Assembly: GCA_913777615.1 (NCBI GenBank)
Contig: CAJYTK010000021.1
Span: 62,001 to 126,000 of the forward strand
From: an uncultured Agrobacterium sp.
Lineage (GTDB): Bacteria; Pseudomonadota; Alphaproteobacteria; Rhizobiales; Rhizobiaceae
Direction: 5' to 3'
DNA length: 64,000 bases
Shown in pieces: positions 7,968 to 15,685 of this stretch. Both the position numbers and the translations under genes were made by a program. Under the pieces are notes generated by a model that did not search any database, had not been told where the DNA came from, and saw only the letters and a list, made by a program, of their open reading frames with translations. The first letter of the stretch is position 1, and every line of letters begins with the position of its first letter.

Positions 7968-9551
7968 ATGGCGGCTTATGATTTCCATTCGCGTGAGGCC
8001 GCTCATACGGCCAAATCCCGCCAAGGCATGGTCACGACGCCCCATCGCGCAGCAAGCGAAGCCGGTGCAAAGGTACTGAAACGCGGCGGCACGGCAATAG
8101 AGGCCGTTATCGCAGCAGGCGCAGCGCTCACGGTTCTTTATCCCCATTTTTGCGGGCTCGGCGGAGATGCGATCTGGATCGTCGCAGATACCGAAGGCCG
8201 CCGTCAGGCGATCATGGGTATCGGACAGGCTGCCGAAAGCCTGCCAAAGCTCGATGCGATCCCGACGAGAGGTCCTCTCTCGGCACTCACCACGGCCGCA
8301 CTCGTCGATAGTTGGGGCGAGGCGTTGAATTATTCCTGCATCCATTGGCAAGGTCGCGAAAGCTTCTCCAGCCTACTGGGCGATGCGATAGAATTTGCAA
8401 GCGGCGGCTTTCCTGTCAGCCAATCCCAGGCGCACTGGCACGCGTTTCGCGAAGGCGAGATCGAGGCATGGCCCGGGGTATCAAGCGTCTTCGTCAAGAG
8501 AGGTATTCAGCGTCAACCGCAATTAGCCGGTGTGCTGAAAGAGATTGCCCTTCACGGGCATCGTGCATTTTACGAGGGTGATCTTGCTCAACGGATGGCG
8601 GCAGGTCTTGAGGCGGCTGGCAGCCCGATCCGCAAACGCGACCTGGAGAGGACGCATGCCGGAATGGCTGAGCCCTTGTCGCTCATCTACCGCGATGTCG
8701 AACTTCTGGCGCCGCCGCCGCCCAGCCAAGGCGTCTCGACGCTTTCGATCATGGGCATCCTTTCCAATTTCGCGATGCAGGATGTCAGTCCGAATTCCCC
8801 TGATTTTTACCATCTTTGTGCTGAGGCGATAAAACAGGCCTTTCTGGAGCGTAGCGGCATCGCCGATCCCGATCATGTCGTTCAGGATTGTGCAGCCTGG
8901 CTGGCGAAAGATTTTCTGGCCGCAAAGGCGGAAAAGATCGATCGAAATGTCGCCTTGCCTTGGCCTCAACCATTCCGTCATGGCGATACCGTATTTCTGG
9001 CCGCGACCGATGCGAAAGGCCGGTCCGCCAGCGTGTTGCAAAGCACCTATTATGACTGGGGCAGCGGCGTTCTGCTGGAAGACACAGGCATCCTGTGGCA
9101 AAATCGCGGCGCTGCCTTCAGTGCCGATCCGGCCAGTATCAATGCGATCGCGCCTGGCAAGCGTCCCTTTTACACGCTCAATCCCGGCATTGCGTTGCGT
9201 GAGGGAAAGCCGGCCATTCTTTATGGCACGCAAGGTGCCGACGGTCAGCCGCAAACACTGACCCTTCTTCTGAGCCGATTGATCGACCACGGCTTCAGTC
9301 CTTTTGAAGCGCTTTCCGCTCCACGCTTTCTTTTGGGTCGTACCTTCTCGGATAGTCGCGACAATCTCAAGATCGAACAATCTGCTGGTGTCGAGGTCCT
9401 CGATACTCTCGGTTCTTACGGCCACGGGGTCGTTGCCATTCCAGAACTCAGTGCTCTGGCCGGGCAGGCCGGTATCATCAGCATTGGCCGTGATGGCGTG
9501 ATCGAAGGTGCGCACGACCCTCGCAGTGACGGTTGTGCTGTGGGAGTATGA
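7968..9551 (+). CDS. Gamma-glutamyltransferase-fold hydrolase, cytoplasmic
   Basis: A 527-residue Ntn-hydrolase of the gamma-glutamyltransferase family. The predicted nucleophile is Thr341 in HGDTVFLAATD, which aligns with the TTHYSVVD block of classical enzymes; autocleavage there would give a small subunit of about 187 residues. No signal peptide is present, unlike classical periplasmic GGT. The GDTVFLA form resembles the oxamate amidohydrolase branch (HpxW-like) more than glutathione hydrolases, so an amide substrate is plausible. It starts 8 nt after gntR and is followed 7 nt later by an amidohydrolase gene. Confidence 0.85.
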   Translation: MAAYDFHSREAAHTAKSRQGMVTTPHRAASEAGAKVLKRGGTAIEAVIAAGAALTVLYPHFCGLGGDAIWIVADTEGRRQAIMGIGQAAESLPKLDAIPTRGPLSALTTAALVDSWGEALNYSCIHWQGRESFSSLLGDAIEFASGGFPVSQSQAHWHAFREGEIEAWPGVSSVFVKRGIQRQPQLAGVLKEIALHGHRAFYEGDLAQRMAAGLEAAGSPIRKRDLERTHAGMAEPLSLIYRDVELLAPPPPSQGVSTLSIMGILSNFAMQDVSPNSPDFYHLCAEAIKQAFLERSGIADPDHVVQDCAAWLAKDFLAAKAEKIDRNVALPWPQPFRHGDTVFLAATDAKGRSASVLQSTYYDWGSGVLLEDTGILWQNRGAAFSADPASINAIAPGKRPFYTLNPGIALREGKPAILYGTQGADGQPQTLTLLLSRLIDHGFSPFEALSAPRFLLGRTFSDSRDNLKIEQSAGVEVLDTLGSYGHGVVAIPELSALAGQAGIISIGRDGVIEGAHDPRSDGCAVGV

Positions 9552-9558
9552 GGTAAAC

Positions 9559-10809
9559 ATGCGAGCCGATTTTCTTCTTCGAAACCTTCGCATCGCAGCC
9601 CGGCCCGATGTGGTGGATATCGCAATCCGCGATGGGCTGATTGTCGATATCGGCTCCGGTATTCGATGTGAGGCTGTGGAAGAAGAAGACTTTAACGGCA
9701 GGTTCGCCTTTCCTGGCTTTGCCGACAGTCATGTTCATTTGGACAAGGCCTGTATTCTGGAGCGGTGCTCAATCTGCGAAGGCACGCTTGAAGAAGCTGT
9801 TCGCGAAGCGGCAAAGGCCAAGTCAAATTTTTCCGAAGCGGACGTCTATCAGCGGGCAAGCGCCGTCGTGCGCCAAGCCATCATGCATGGCACGACGCGC
9901 ATGCGAACTTTCGTCGAGATCGATCCGCGCGCAGGCATGCGCTCATTCGAAGCGATCAAGCGGGTGCGCGCGCTATTTTCCTTCGCGATCGATATCCAGA
10001 TCTGCGCTTTCGTTCAGGAGGGACTGACGCAGGAGCCAGAAACGGAAGAGATGCTCGACGAGGCCTTGAGCGCCGGTGCGGACTTGATCGGCGGATGCCC
10101 CTATACCGATCCTCGTCCTGAGGAGCATGTGCGTCGTATTTTCGCTCTGGCGAGGAAGCATGATGTCGACGTCGATTTCCATTTGGACTTCAGTCTCAAC
10201 CCTGCCAGAACCGATCTGCCGGCAGTTATCGAAGCGACCAAGGCGAATGCCTATGGGGGCAGGGTCACGATTGGCCATGTAACGAACCTATCCGCTCTGA
10301 GTCTGGAGGATCGTTCTCGGATCGGGCGTAAGATAGCCGAGGCTGGTATTGCTCTGGTCGTTCTGCCGGCCACCGATCTCTTTCTTATGGGGCGCAGTCA
10401 TACCGCTAATATTCCCCGCGGCATCGCCCCCGCCCATCTTCTATCCACGGATGGCGTTCTGACGGCCATTGCCACCAACAATGTGCTCAATCCGTTTACT
10501 CCTTTCGGAGATGCGTCATTGATGCGGATGGCAAATCTTTACGCAAATGTTGCGCAGCTTTCGCGTGATAGCGACATTGATCATGTGTTTGCGATGGTCG
10601 GCGAGCGAGCCGCTGCCATTATGGGCTCCGATCATCGACTTGATGTCGGAGCGCCAGCCGATATCGTTGTTCTCGACGCAACGGAGCCGCGTCATGCCAT
10701 CCGCTCTTCAGCACCCTCGCTGGCAGGCTGGAAGAGGGGACGAAAAACATTTGTCCGTCCCTCCGCTCATATCATCGAGCCGATAGCATCCTCCTTGAAA
10801 CCGCAATAG
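9559..10809 (+). CDS. Cytosine-deaminase-like amidohydrolase with altered catalytic residues
   Basis: A 416-residue member of the CodA/AtzC group. The strand-1 motif HVHLDK (about 58-63) and metal histidines His208 and His240 are present. By eye alignment the catalytic Glu that follows the third His (HxxE in CodA) is Phe211, and the metal Asp region (GHDDxxDPW in CodA) reads ATNNVLNPF (about 305-313), so the Asp is replaced by Asn. The protein may have another substrate or mechanism. I chose ATG 9559 because GAGG precedes it by 5 nt and the fold begins at once. It overlaps no gene and ends the gntR-hydrolase operon. Confidence 0.85.
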   Translation: MRADFLLRNLRIAARPDVVDIAIRDGLIVDIGSGIRCEAVEEEDFNGRFAFPGFADSHVHLDKACILERCSICEGTLEEAVREAAKAKSNFSEADVYQRASAVVRQAIMHGTTRMRTFVEIDPRAGMRSFEAIKRVRALFSFAIDIQICAFVQEGLTQEPETEEMLDEALSAGADLIGGCPYTDPRPEEHVRRIFALARKHDVDVDFHLDFSLNPARTDLPAVIEATKANAYGGRVTIGHVTNLSALSLEDRSRIGRKIAEAGIALVVLPATDLFLMGRSHTANIPRGIAPAHLLSTDGVLTAIATNNVLNPFTPFGDASLMRMANLYANVAQLSRDSDIDHVFAMVGERAAAIMGSDHRLDVGAPADIVVLDATEPRHAIRSSAPSLAGWKRGRKTFVRPSAHIIEPIASSLKPQ

Positions 10810-10851
10810 ATTTTCAAACAAGTACGCTGTGTAACCTCTTCAAGGCGGATT

Positions 10852-10883
10852 GCGCTTCCTGCGTCCATCCAGACGCACGGCGC
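10852..10883 (+). terminator. Stem-loop after the amidohydrolase gene
   Basis: TGCGTC and GACGCA pair around a 6-nt loop, with outer GCGC/GCGC pairing across a small asymmetric bulge, followed by TTTAAG. It may terminate the regulator-hydrolase transcript; the U-run is short, so the call is weak. Confidence 0.35.
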
Positions 10884-10975
10884 TTTAAGTGTCGACGGGA
10901 ACGCTTTATAATTGCGGACGTCATTCTCTCGTGCCTTTCTAGTCTTCATAATTTCGAAATTTATCGGAGTACGAA

Positions 10976-11509
10976 ATGATGGATCACCCCGCACGAGACG
11001 TCCCGAAATACAGCCTGGCGTCAAGGATGCTGCATTGGATCGTGGCAATCCTGGTTTTCCTGACATGGCCACTGGGCTTGATGCTCGATTTCGTCAAGGA
11101 TGACGTGAAGCTCGACCTTTATCTGGTCCATGAAAGTCTTGGCTTTCTGATCCTTTGGATCATGCTGTTGAGAGTGGGCGTGCGTCTTTTTACACCTGCG
11201 CCTCGTAGCACCGCACCGGCTGTCGAGCGCATTGCTGCGCATATGGTCCACGGATTGCTCTACCTCTTCCTCATCATAATGCCGGTATCGGGTTTTCTGG
11301 CAACGAATGCTCACGGCTTTCCGCTGCAGTGGTTCGGTCTGCTGCCTATATGGAGCCCAATCGGCAAGTCGCCCGACATTGCTCCGACATTTTCGACGAT
11401 CCATGAGTGGAGCGCGTGGATCATTTTGGCCTTGGTCGCGTTACATATGCTGGCTGTGATCTTTCACCACTTGATCCGCCGGGACGCCACGCTTTACCGC
11501 ATTCTTTAA
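10976..11509 (+). CDS. Cytochrome b561 (small di-heme membrane protein)
   Basis: A 177-residue four-helix membrane protein of the prokaryotic cytochrome b561 family. Heme-ligand histidines sit in the expected places: MLHWIVAIL in helix 1, VHESLGFLIL in helix 2, MVHGLLYLFL in helix 3 and the LALHMLAVIFHHL end of helix 4. It moves electrons between the quinone pool and a periplasmic or membrane partner. GGAG precedes the ATG; a second ATG follows at once. The RibD-like gene begins 10 nt downstream on the same strand, so it may supply electrons to the downstream pathway, or its placement may be incidental. Confidence 0.9.
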   Translation: MMDHPARDVPKYSLASRMLHWIVAILVFLTWPLGLMLDFVKDDVKLDLYLVHESLGFLILWIMLLRVGVRLFTPAPRSTAPAVERIAAHMVHGLLYLFLIIMPVSGFLATNAHGFPLQWFGLLPIWSPIGKSPDIAPTFSTIHEWSAWIILALVALHMLAVIFHHLIRRDATLYRIL

Positions 11510-11519
11510 AGGGACGTCG

Positions 11520-12353
11520 ATGCGCAACCTTCACATGACCGACAGGCTCTGGACGAAACTGCTTTCTATCCGCGACGGAAAGGACACGCTCCGCCGTAAG
11601 GAAGCCGACCCGGCGCTGATGCTCTATGGTCCAATTGCAGCAGGAAGGGACGGTTTCGTCATCGCGCAGGTCGGTCAGTCGCTCGATGGGCGCGTCGCAA
11701 CGCCGACAGGTGATGCCCGCGACATTTCCGGACCCGATGGCTTGGCGCATCTGCATCGGTGCCGCGCGCTTGTTGATGCGGTCATCGTCGGGGTCGGCAC
11801 GGTGCAGAACGACAATCCTCGGCTCTCGGTACGCGAAGTCAAGGGACCAAGTCCAACGCGTGTTATCATCGATTGCAAAGGCGAGCTGACGGGGAGGGAG
11901 GGACTGTTCAACGATGACGGTGCCCCGGTGATCGTCATTCAAGGACATGACGCCCCTGCCTCATCCTATCGTTCTGAGGTGGTGAAGCTGCAGCGCAGTG
12001 GCCGCGGTCTTGATCCGCGGGACATTCTTGATTGTCTTGCAGAGCGCGGTCTCAAGCGCATTCTTGTCGAAGGCGGCGCGCGCACAATCGCCCGCTTCAT
12101 TGATGCGGGACTGGTCGACCGCCTGCATGTCGCGATTGCGCCACTGATCATTGGTTCGGGTCCGTGCGGTATTTCGCTTCCGCCAATCGCTCAGCTTTGC
12201 AACGCTCACCGCCCTCAGGCCGATATTTACGGCCTCGGGAGCGATGTGCTTTTCGACTGCTGCCTGAAGCCGCAGGCAGATTCAAGCGTTTGGAAGGGCC
12301 AGGAAATCCGTATGGCCGACGATGCACCGGCTTCCATCTACGCCAACGCGTGA
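11520..12353 (+). CDS. RibD-like pyrimidine reductase without deaminase domain
   Basis: A 277-residue protein with the dihydrofolate-reductase-like fold of the RibD C-terminal domain. Visible are QSLDGRVAT (substrate and NADPH entry), DAVIVGVGTVQNDNPRL and the NADPH-binding LVEGGARTIARFI block. The N-terminal zinc deaminase domain of bifunctional RibD is absent; about 45 unrelated residues replace it. Single-domain relatives reduce 2,5-diamino-6-ribosylaminopyrimidinone phosphate, the direct product of GTP cyclohydrolase II, and such a cyclohydrolase is encoded in this cluster. The last 24 codons, past the usual family end near DVLFDCCL, overlap the convergent methyltransferase gene by 72 nt. 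AGGGACG precedes the ATG. Confidence 0.85.
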   Translation: MRNLHMTDRLWTKLLSIRDGKDTLRRKEADPALMLYGPIAAGRDGFVIAQVGQSLDGRVATPTGDARDISGPDGLAHLHRCRALVDAVIVGVGTVQNDNPRLSVREVKGPSPTRVIIDCKGELTGREGLFNDDGAPVIVIQGHDAPASSYRSEVVKLQRSGRGLDPRDILDCLAERGLKRILVEGGARTIARFIDAGLVDRLHVAIAPLIIGSGPCGISLPPIAQLCNAHRPQADIYGLGSDVLFDCCLKPQADSSVWKGQEIRMADDAPASIYANA

Positions 12354-13076
12354 CAGTCGAAAGTCGAGCCATTGCTTGAATTCTGCGGGGTCGATGTTTC
12401 CGATCTCGCGGATGGGTGAGGCAAGACCCGCAAGAAACTCAATCTGAAGCGCATCGGATTCCGGTCCAAGTTCCCACGGGCTGGATGCCGTCTCGACGGA
12501 GAACCCTGCATGTTTGCACAAGCCCGACAGATGATCCGAGGCGTCCGGTCCCAGAGCAGGCCCGAAGCCCTTGTCCGTGCGCTGATGCGCGTTGAAATCG
12601 GCCGCGACGGCACTATCCAGAGGGTGCTTGATCGACCATTCCATGACGCCGTCGTAGTTGAGAGCCGCATAAAGCCCAATCTTTTTGCGTGCCAATCGCT
12701 CGACAAACCGGCGACAGAAATCCTCGGAACAAAGATCAAAGAGGGCAGAAGCGGTAACCACCGCGACATAGTCGAGCAAAGTCTCGTCCAGCGTGTTAAG
12801 ATCGGCGCAATGAAACGAGACGTCGTCCCGCGATCCGATCTGGCGTTTCGCTTCGTCAAGCAACACAGTCTCATAATCGAGGAGCTTCCACTCCACATCG
12901 GTCATAAGCGGCGAGAGGGTCCGGAAAGTCGATCCGGTGCCGCAGCCTATATCCATGACGACACGCTGGGAGTGGGATCCTATGTACGCTTTCACTGTGT
13001 CAACAAGAGAGGATGATCGTGCCGCACGATCTGCCGGTTCCCGAAGGCGAAGCCATTCCTTGTCAAAGCCGCTCAT
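12282..13076 (-). CDS. Class I SAM-dependent methyltransferase
   Basis: A 264-residue Rossmann-fold methyltransferase. The SAM motif VVMDIGCGTGSTFRTL lies near residues 38-53, an acidic motif follows at WKLLDYE, and post-motif elements are FHCADL and ASALFDLCS. The substrate is unknown; the ALNYDG and HQRTDKGFGPALG segments are distinctive and probably shape the pocket. Start and stop overlap the glycosyltransferase gene by 4 nt. It is the last gene of the minus-strand half of the cluster (dehydrogenase, PTPS-fold, glycosyltransferase, methyltransferase) and probably modifies the same product. Confidence 0.9.
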   Translation of the reverse strand: MSGFDKEWLRLREPADRAARSSSLVDTVKAYIGSHSQRVVMDIGCGTGSTFRTLSPLMTDVEWKLLDYETVLLDEAKRQIGSRDDVSFHCADLNTLDETLLDYVAVVTASALFDLCSEDFCRRFVERLARKKIGLYAALNYDGVMEWSIKHPLDSAVAADFNAHQRTDKGFGPALGPDASDHLSGLCKHAGFSVETASSPWELGPESDALQIEFLAGLASPIREIGNIDPAEFKQWLDFRLSRVGVDGSRCIVGHTDFLALPNA

Positions 13077-14119
13077 GTCAAATCTTTCAATCTGTTGGAA
13101 ATGATTGTGGACGTATCGGTCCAGCTCGGAAGTTTTTTACCCGCGGATGCTGCAGCCTCGGCCCGGCGCGCTCTTTCCTCGGGATCGGTCAATAGAGATG
13201 TGAGCGCAGACGCCAGAGCCCCGACGTCATCCACGGGCACCAGCAATCCGGCATCCGTGGGAACAACCTCCGGCACGGCGCCTGAATGACATGCTACGAT
13301 TGGCAATCCGTAAGAGAGTGCTTCTGCAAACACCATGCCGTAGCCTTCATACCGGCTGGCAAGAGCGAAGATGTCGGCACTGGCATAGGCAGCCGAAAGA
13401 TCCTCGCATTCGCCCGCAAGCTTAATGCGGTCGCTAAGGCCAAGAGCTCTCACCTGCTTCTCAAGAGCCAAGGCGACGGACGGGTCTAGATAGGGGCTGC
13501 CGATGATCGTGGCTTGCCATGAAAGATCGACGATCGTCGCGAGCGATGCAATCAGGACATCATGCCCTTTTCGTCTCGTCAGGGAACCGACGGAGAGGAT
13601 CTGGGGGGTCTCGTTGGGTATCTTATTTCGCGGTGGTGGCTTTGCTGTGCCGGGTACGGCGACGCTAAGCTTGGATTCCGGCACACCAAAGTTCTCGGTC
13701 AATTCGCGCGCCGTCATTGGTGAGGTGACGACAACGTGCCGCGTTCTTGCAAGCGCGTTTGTTTCCGTACGGCGCAAGTGCATTTGATCGCTCTCGCTGA
13801 CGCCAGTCTCGAGCGCCAAGGGATGATGAACGAGCGCCACGATCTTGAGACGCGTTTCCTCCCGCTTTGCCCACTCGTCCATGACGCCAAAAGCAAGCCC
13901 ATCAATCATCACGAGCATGCCGTCGGGCAGCGCAGAAAGTCGCCTTTCAGCCTCTCTCAGAACGTTTGAAGACGGAGAGGGGAAACCCTCTCCGAGAGGA
14001 ATTAGGTCGACAGCCCACCCCAACTGCTTGAGACCGGAAATGATTTCGCGATCGTAGCCGTAGCCCCCGGTTTTCAGCGCGAGATCACCGGGGTAGGCAA
14101 AGGCCAGCATTGATGTCAA
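13073..14119 (-). CDS. GT4-type glycosyltransferase
   Basis: A 348-residue GT-B fold enzyme. The C-terminal half has SVGSLTRRKGHDVLI, the nucleotide-sugar pocket, and the E-x7-E signature within SRYEGYGMVFAEALSYG. The N-terminal acceptor domain starts with a glycine-rich KTGGYGYDREI loop. It retains a sugar-nucleotide glycosyl donor site, but donor and acceptor cannot be told from sequence. The annotated start is a TTG that overlaps the upstream TGA and has GAGG 7 nt before it; an ATG three codons later (14110) is the alternative. No membrane anchor is seen, so it works at the cytoplasmic side. Confidence 0.9.
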   Translation of the reverse strand: MTSMLAFAYPGDLALKTGGYGYDREIISGLKQLGWAVDLIPLGEGFPSPSSNVLREAERRLSALPDGMLVMIDGLAFGVMDEWAKREETRLKIVALVHHPLALETGVSESDQMHLRRTETNALARTRHVVVTSPMTARELTENFGVPESKLSVAVPGTAKPPPRNKIPNETPQILSVGSLTRRKGHDVLIASLATIVDLSWQATIIGSPYLDPSVALALEKQVRALGLSDRIKLAGECEDLSAAYASADIFALASRYEGYGMVFAEALSYGLPIVACHSGAVPEVVPTDAGLLVPVDDVGALASALTSLLTDPEERARRAEAAASAGKKLPSWTDTSTIISNRLKDLT

Positions 14120-14514
14120 AGGTCGGCCTCGTACCAGCCGCGCGCGGCATGCGATTCATGAAGCAGCACCCGGATGCGGCAGATCCGGTGGCTGCCCGGG
14201 CCAAGGCGCTTGGTGGCAACGGCTTCCGCCAATTGATCGAAAATGTGTTTTGCGATGACTTCAGTTGTGCTGACCTTACCTTTGAAGATGTCAAGCTCAT
14301 CAAGGTTTTGGTAATTCAAGGGCTTCAGCGTTTCTGAGAGAACACTCGTCGCTGCGCCGATGTCCACTGCAAGACCGTCATCGTCCACGTCCTTTGTGAA
14401 AAATGCTGCATCCACGACGAAGGTGGCGCCATGCATGCCCTGTGCCGGTCCGAATACCGGACGCGGAAGGCTGTGGGCGATCATGATGTGGTCTCGAACT
14501 TCGACTGCGAACAT
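14116..14514 (-). CDS. 6-pyruvoyl-tetrahydropterin synthase-fold protein with non-canonical active site
   Basis: A 132-residue T-fold protein. Matches to the PTPS/QueD family are the first metal His (His14 in MIAHSL), a His in MHGAT (His28), the VDIGAATSVL segment, STTEVIAKHIF and the late Glu120 in LLHESHAARGWYE. The canonical CxxxHGH motif reads AQGMHGA, so the catalytic Cys and third metal His are both Ala (residues 24 and 30), and the LDH triad segment reads LNY (66-68). It may therefore bind a pterin or pyrimidine without doing the usual synthase or lyase reaction. AAGAGAGACC precedes the ATG. It is translationally coupled to the glycosyltransferase gene. Confidence 0.85.
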   Translation of the reverse strand: MFAVEVRDHIMIAHSLPRPVFGPAQGMHGATFVVDAAFFTKDVDDDGLAVDIGAATSVLSETLKPLNYQNLDELDIFKGKVSTTEVIAKHIFDQLAEAVATKRLGPGSHRICRIRVLLHESHAARGWYEADL

Positions 14515-14527
14515 GGTCTCTCTTTCG

Positions 14528-15529
14528 TTAGTAGCGGATGCGGTGGCAGAGCGTCGTCTGCGATGAAAGAATACGGGGATAGTCCTCGGCCAGATCAGCG
14601 AAGTCTGTTTCGCCGGAAATGAGGTGATCGAGGCTATCGTCCGCCAGTAGTTCTAAGGCTTTCGCCATGCGTCGGCCAAAACTCCAGCGTACTCGCCTCG
14701 CGGGAGGCACGGCGCCGACTTGTGAACTTACCAGTTGGAGCCGCTTTGAATGGAAGGCGCCACCGAGCGGAATGGAAATGCTCTTGTCTCCATACCAGCT
14801 TGCCTCGACGATACGCGCCTCGGTCCCAGCATTCTCGATGGCTTCGGAAAGCGCAGCACCGGCCGCCGATGCGTTGATCAGGACGTCAAATTCGCCCTTG
14901 AGCGTGCCAGCCTCTGTAAATGAGATGCCCATGGCCTCGGTGTGCGCGCGGCGATCAGTATTTGTGTCCACCAATACAGTATCGGTGCCGGCGACTCTGC
15001 GAGAAAGGTTGGCGACCAACGTCCCTACGACGCCAGCGCCAAAGACGGCGACACGGTCACCGGGCTGGATCATGGCGTCCCAGACGATGTTGAGTGCCGT
15101 TTCCATATTGGCGGCAAGAACACCACGCTCCGTGGGAACTTCCTCCGGCAAGAGAGTGACCATGTCTTTCGTGGTAACGAAACGATCCTGATGCGGATGG
15201 AGGCAGAATACCGTCTTGCCGATAAGATCATCTGCTCCAGCTTCGACCTTCCCGACTGTGGAATATCCGTACTTTACCGGAAATGAGAAGCTGCCTTCCA
15301 TGTGAGGACCGCGCATTCTGTCGAACTCGCTGCATGGCACCTTACCCGCAAGAACAAGAGATTCCGTTCCTCGGCTGATGCCACTGTAGAGCGTGCGGAC
15401 AAGAACCTGATCTGCCTGATTGGGTTGGAGGCTTTCTTCCCTGACGGCGCAACGGTTGGCTGCTTCGATCCACAGCGCCCGGAAAGTTGTGTTTCTGCTG
15501 CTCGACGACTCGACCGGTGCTGATGCCAA
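14528..15529 (-). CDS. Zinc-type alcohol dehydrogenase-family oxidoreductase
   Basis: A 333-residue medium-chain dehydrogenase. The GroES-like N-terminal part has YSGISRGTESLVL, and the Rossmann part has VAVFGAGVVGTLVANL with Asp after the second strand (DTNTDRR), which favours NAD(H). The usual catalytic Cys in GxCxSD is replaced by SGISRGTE and structural-zinc cysteines are absent, as in BchC-like and related members. I chose the TTG at 15529 because AGGA lies 8 nt before it; a TTG at 15559 would add ten residues and lacks such a site. It is the first gene of the minus-strand half of the cluster, 13 nt before the PTPS-fold gene. Confidence 0.85.
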   Translation of the reverse strand: MASAPVESSSSRNTTFRALWIEAANRCAVREESLQPNQADQVLVRTLYSGISRGTESLVLAGKVPCSEFDRMRGPHMEGSFSFPVKYGYSTVGKVEAGADDLIGKTVFCLHPHQDRFVTTKDMVTLLPEEVPTERGVLAANMETALNIVWDAMIQPGDRVAVFGAGVVGTLVANLSRRVAGTDTVLVDTNTDRRAHTEAMGISFTEAGTLKGEFDVLINASAAGAALSEAIENAGTEARIVEASWYGDKSISIPLGGAFHSKRLQLVSSQVGAVPPARRVRWSFGRRMAKALELLADDSLDHLISGETDFADLAEDYPRILSSQTTLCHRIRY

Positions 15530-15685
15530 AAGGGTGATCCTAATAAATGCGAATTCCAATGGAGCGTATTGCCGAGACGCGCGTTTTGTTCCGTACAGGT
15601 TACTAAAATAAATTCCGTGTCTGCGAGAAATCCAACAATGGTCTTCTCCGTAGAGAACAAAAAATATCTAGGGAGAGTATGTCAC
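15530..15685. promoter_or_regulatory. Divergent control region of the GTP-derived cluster
   Basis: These 156 nt separate the dehydrogenase operon from the cyclohydrolase operon and must carry both promoters. The middle (TTACTAAAATAAATT, near 15600) is AT-rich. I see no FMN riboswitch: the conserved pairing elements and core are absent. GGGAGAG at 15671-15677 is the ribosome-binding site of the rightward gene. Confidence 0.5.

Noticed and set aside
8523..9593. 356-codon minus-strand frame opposite the GGT-fold gene
   Set aside because: Antisense to a full-length enzyme with an intact nucleophile motif; no recognisable content.
10810..10975. FMN or other riboswitch upstream of the b561-RibD genes
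   Set aside because: The conserved RFN stems and core sequence are absent; only a weak terminator-like hairpin is present.
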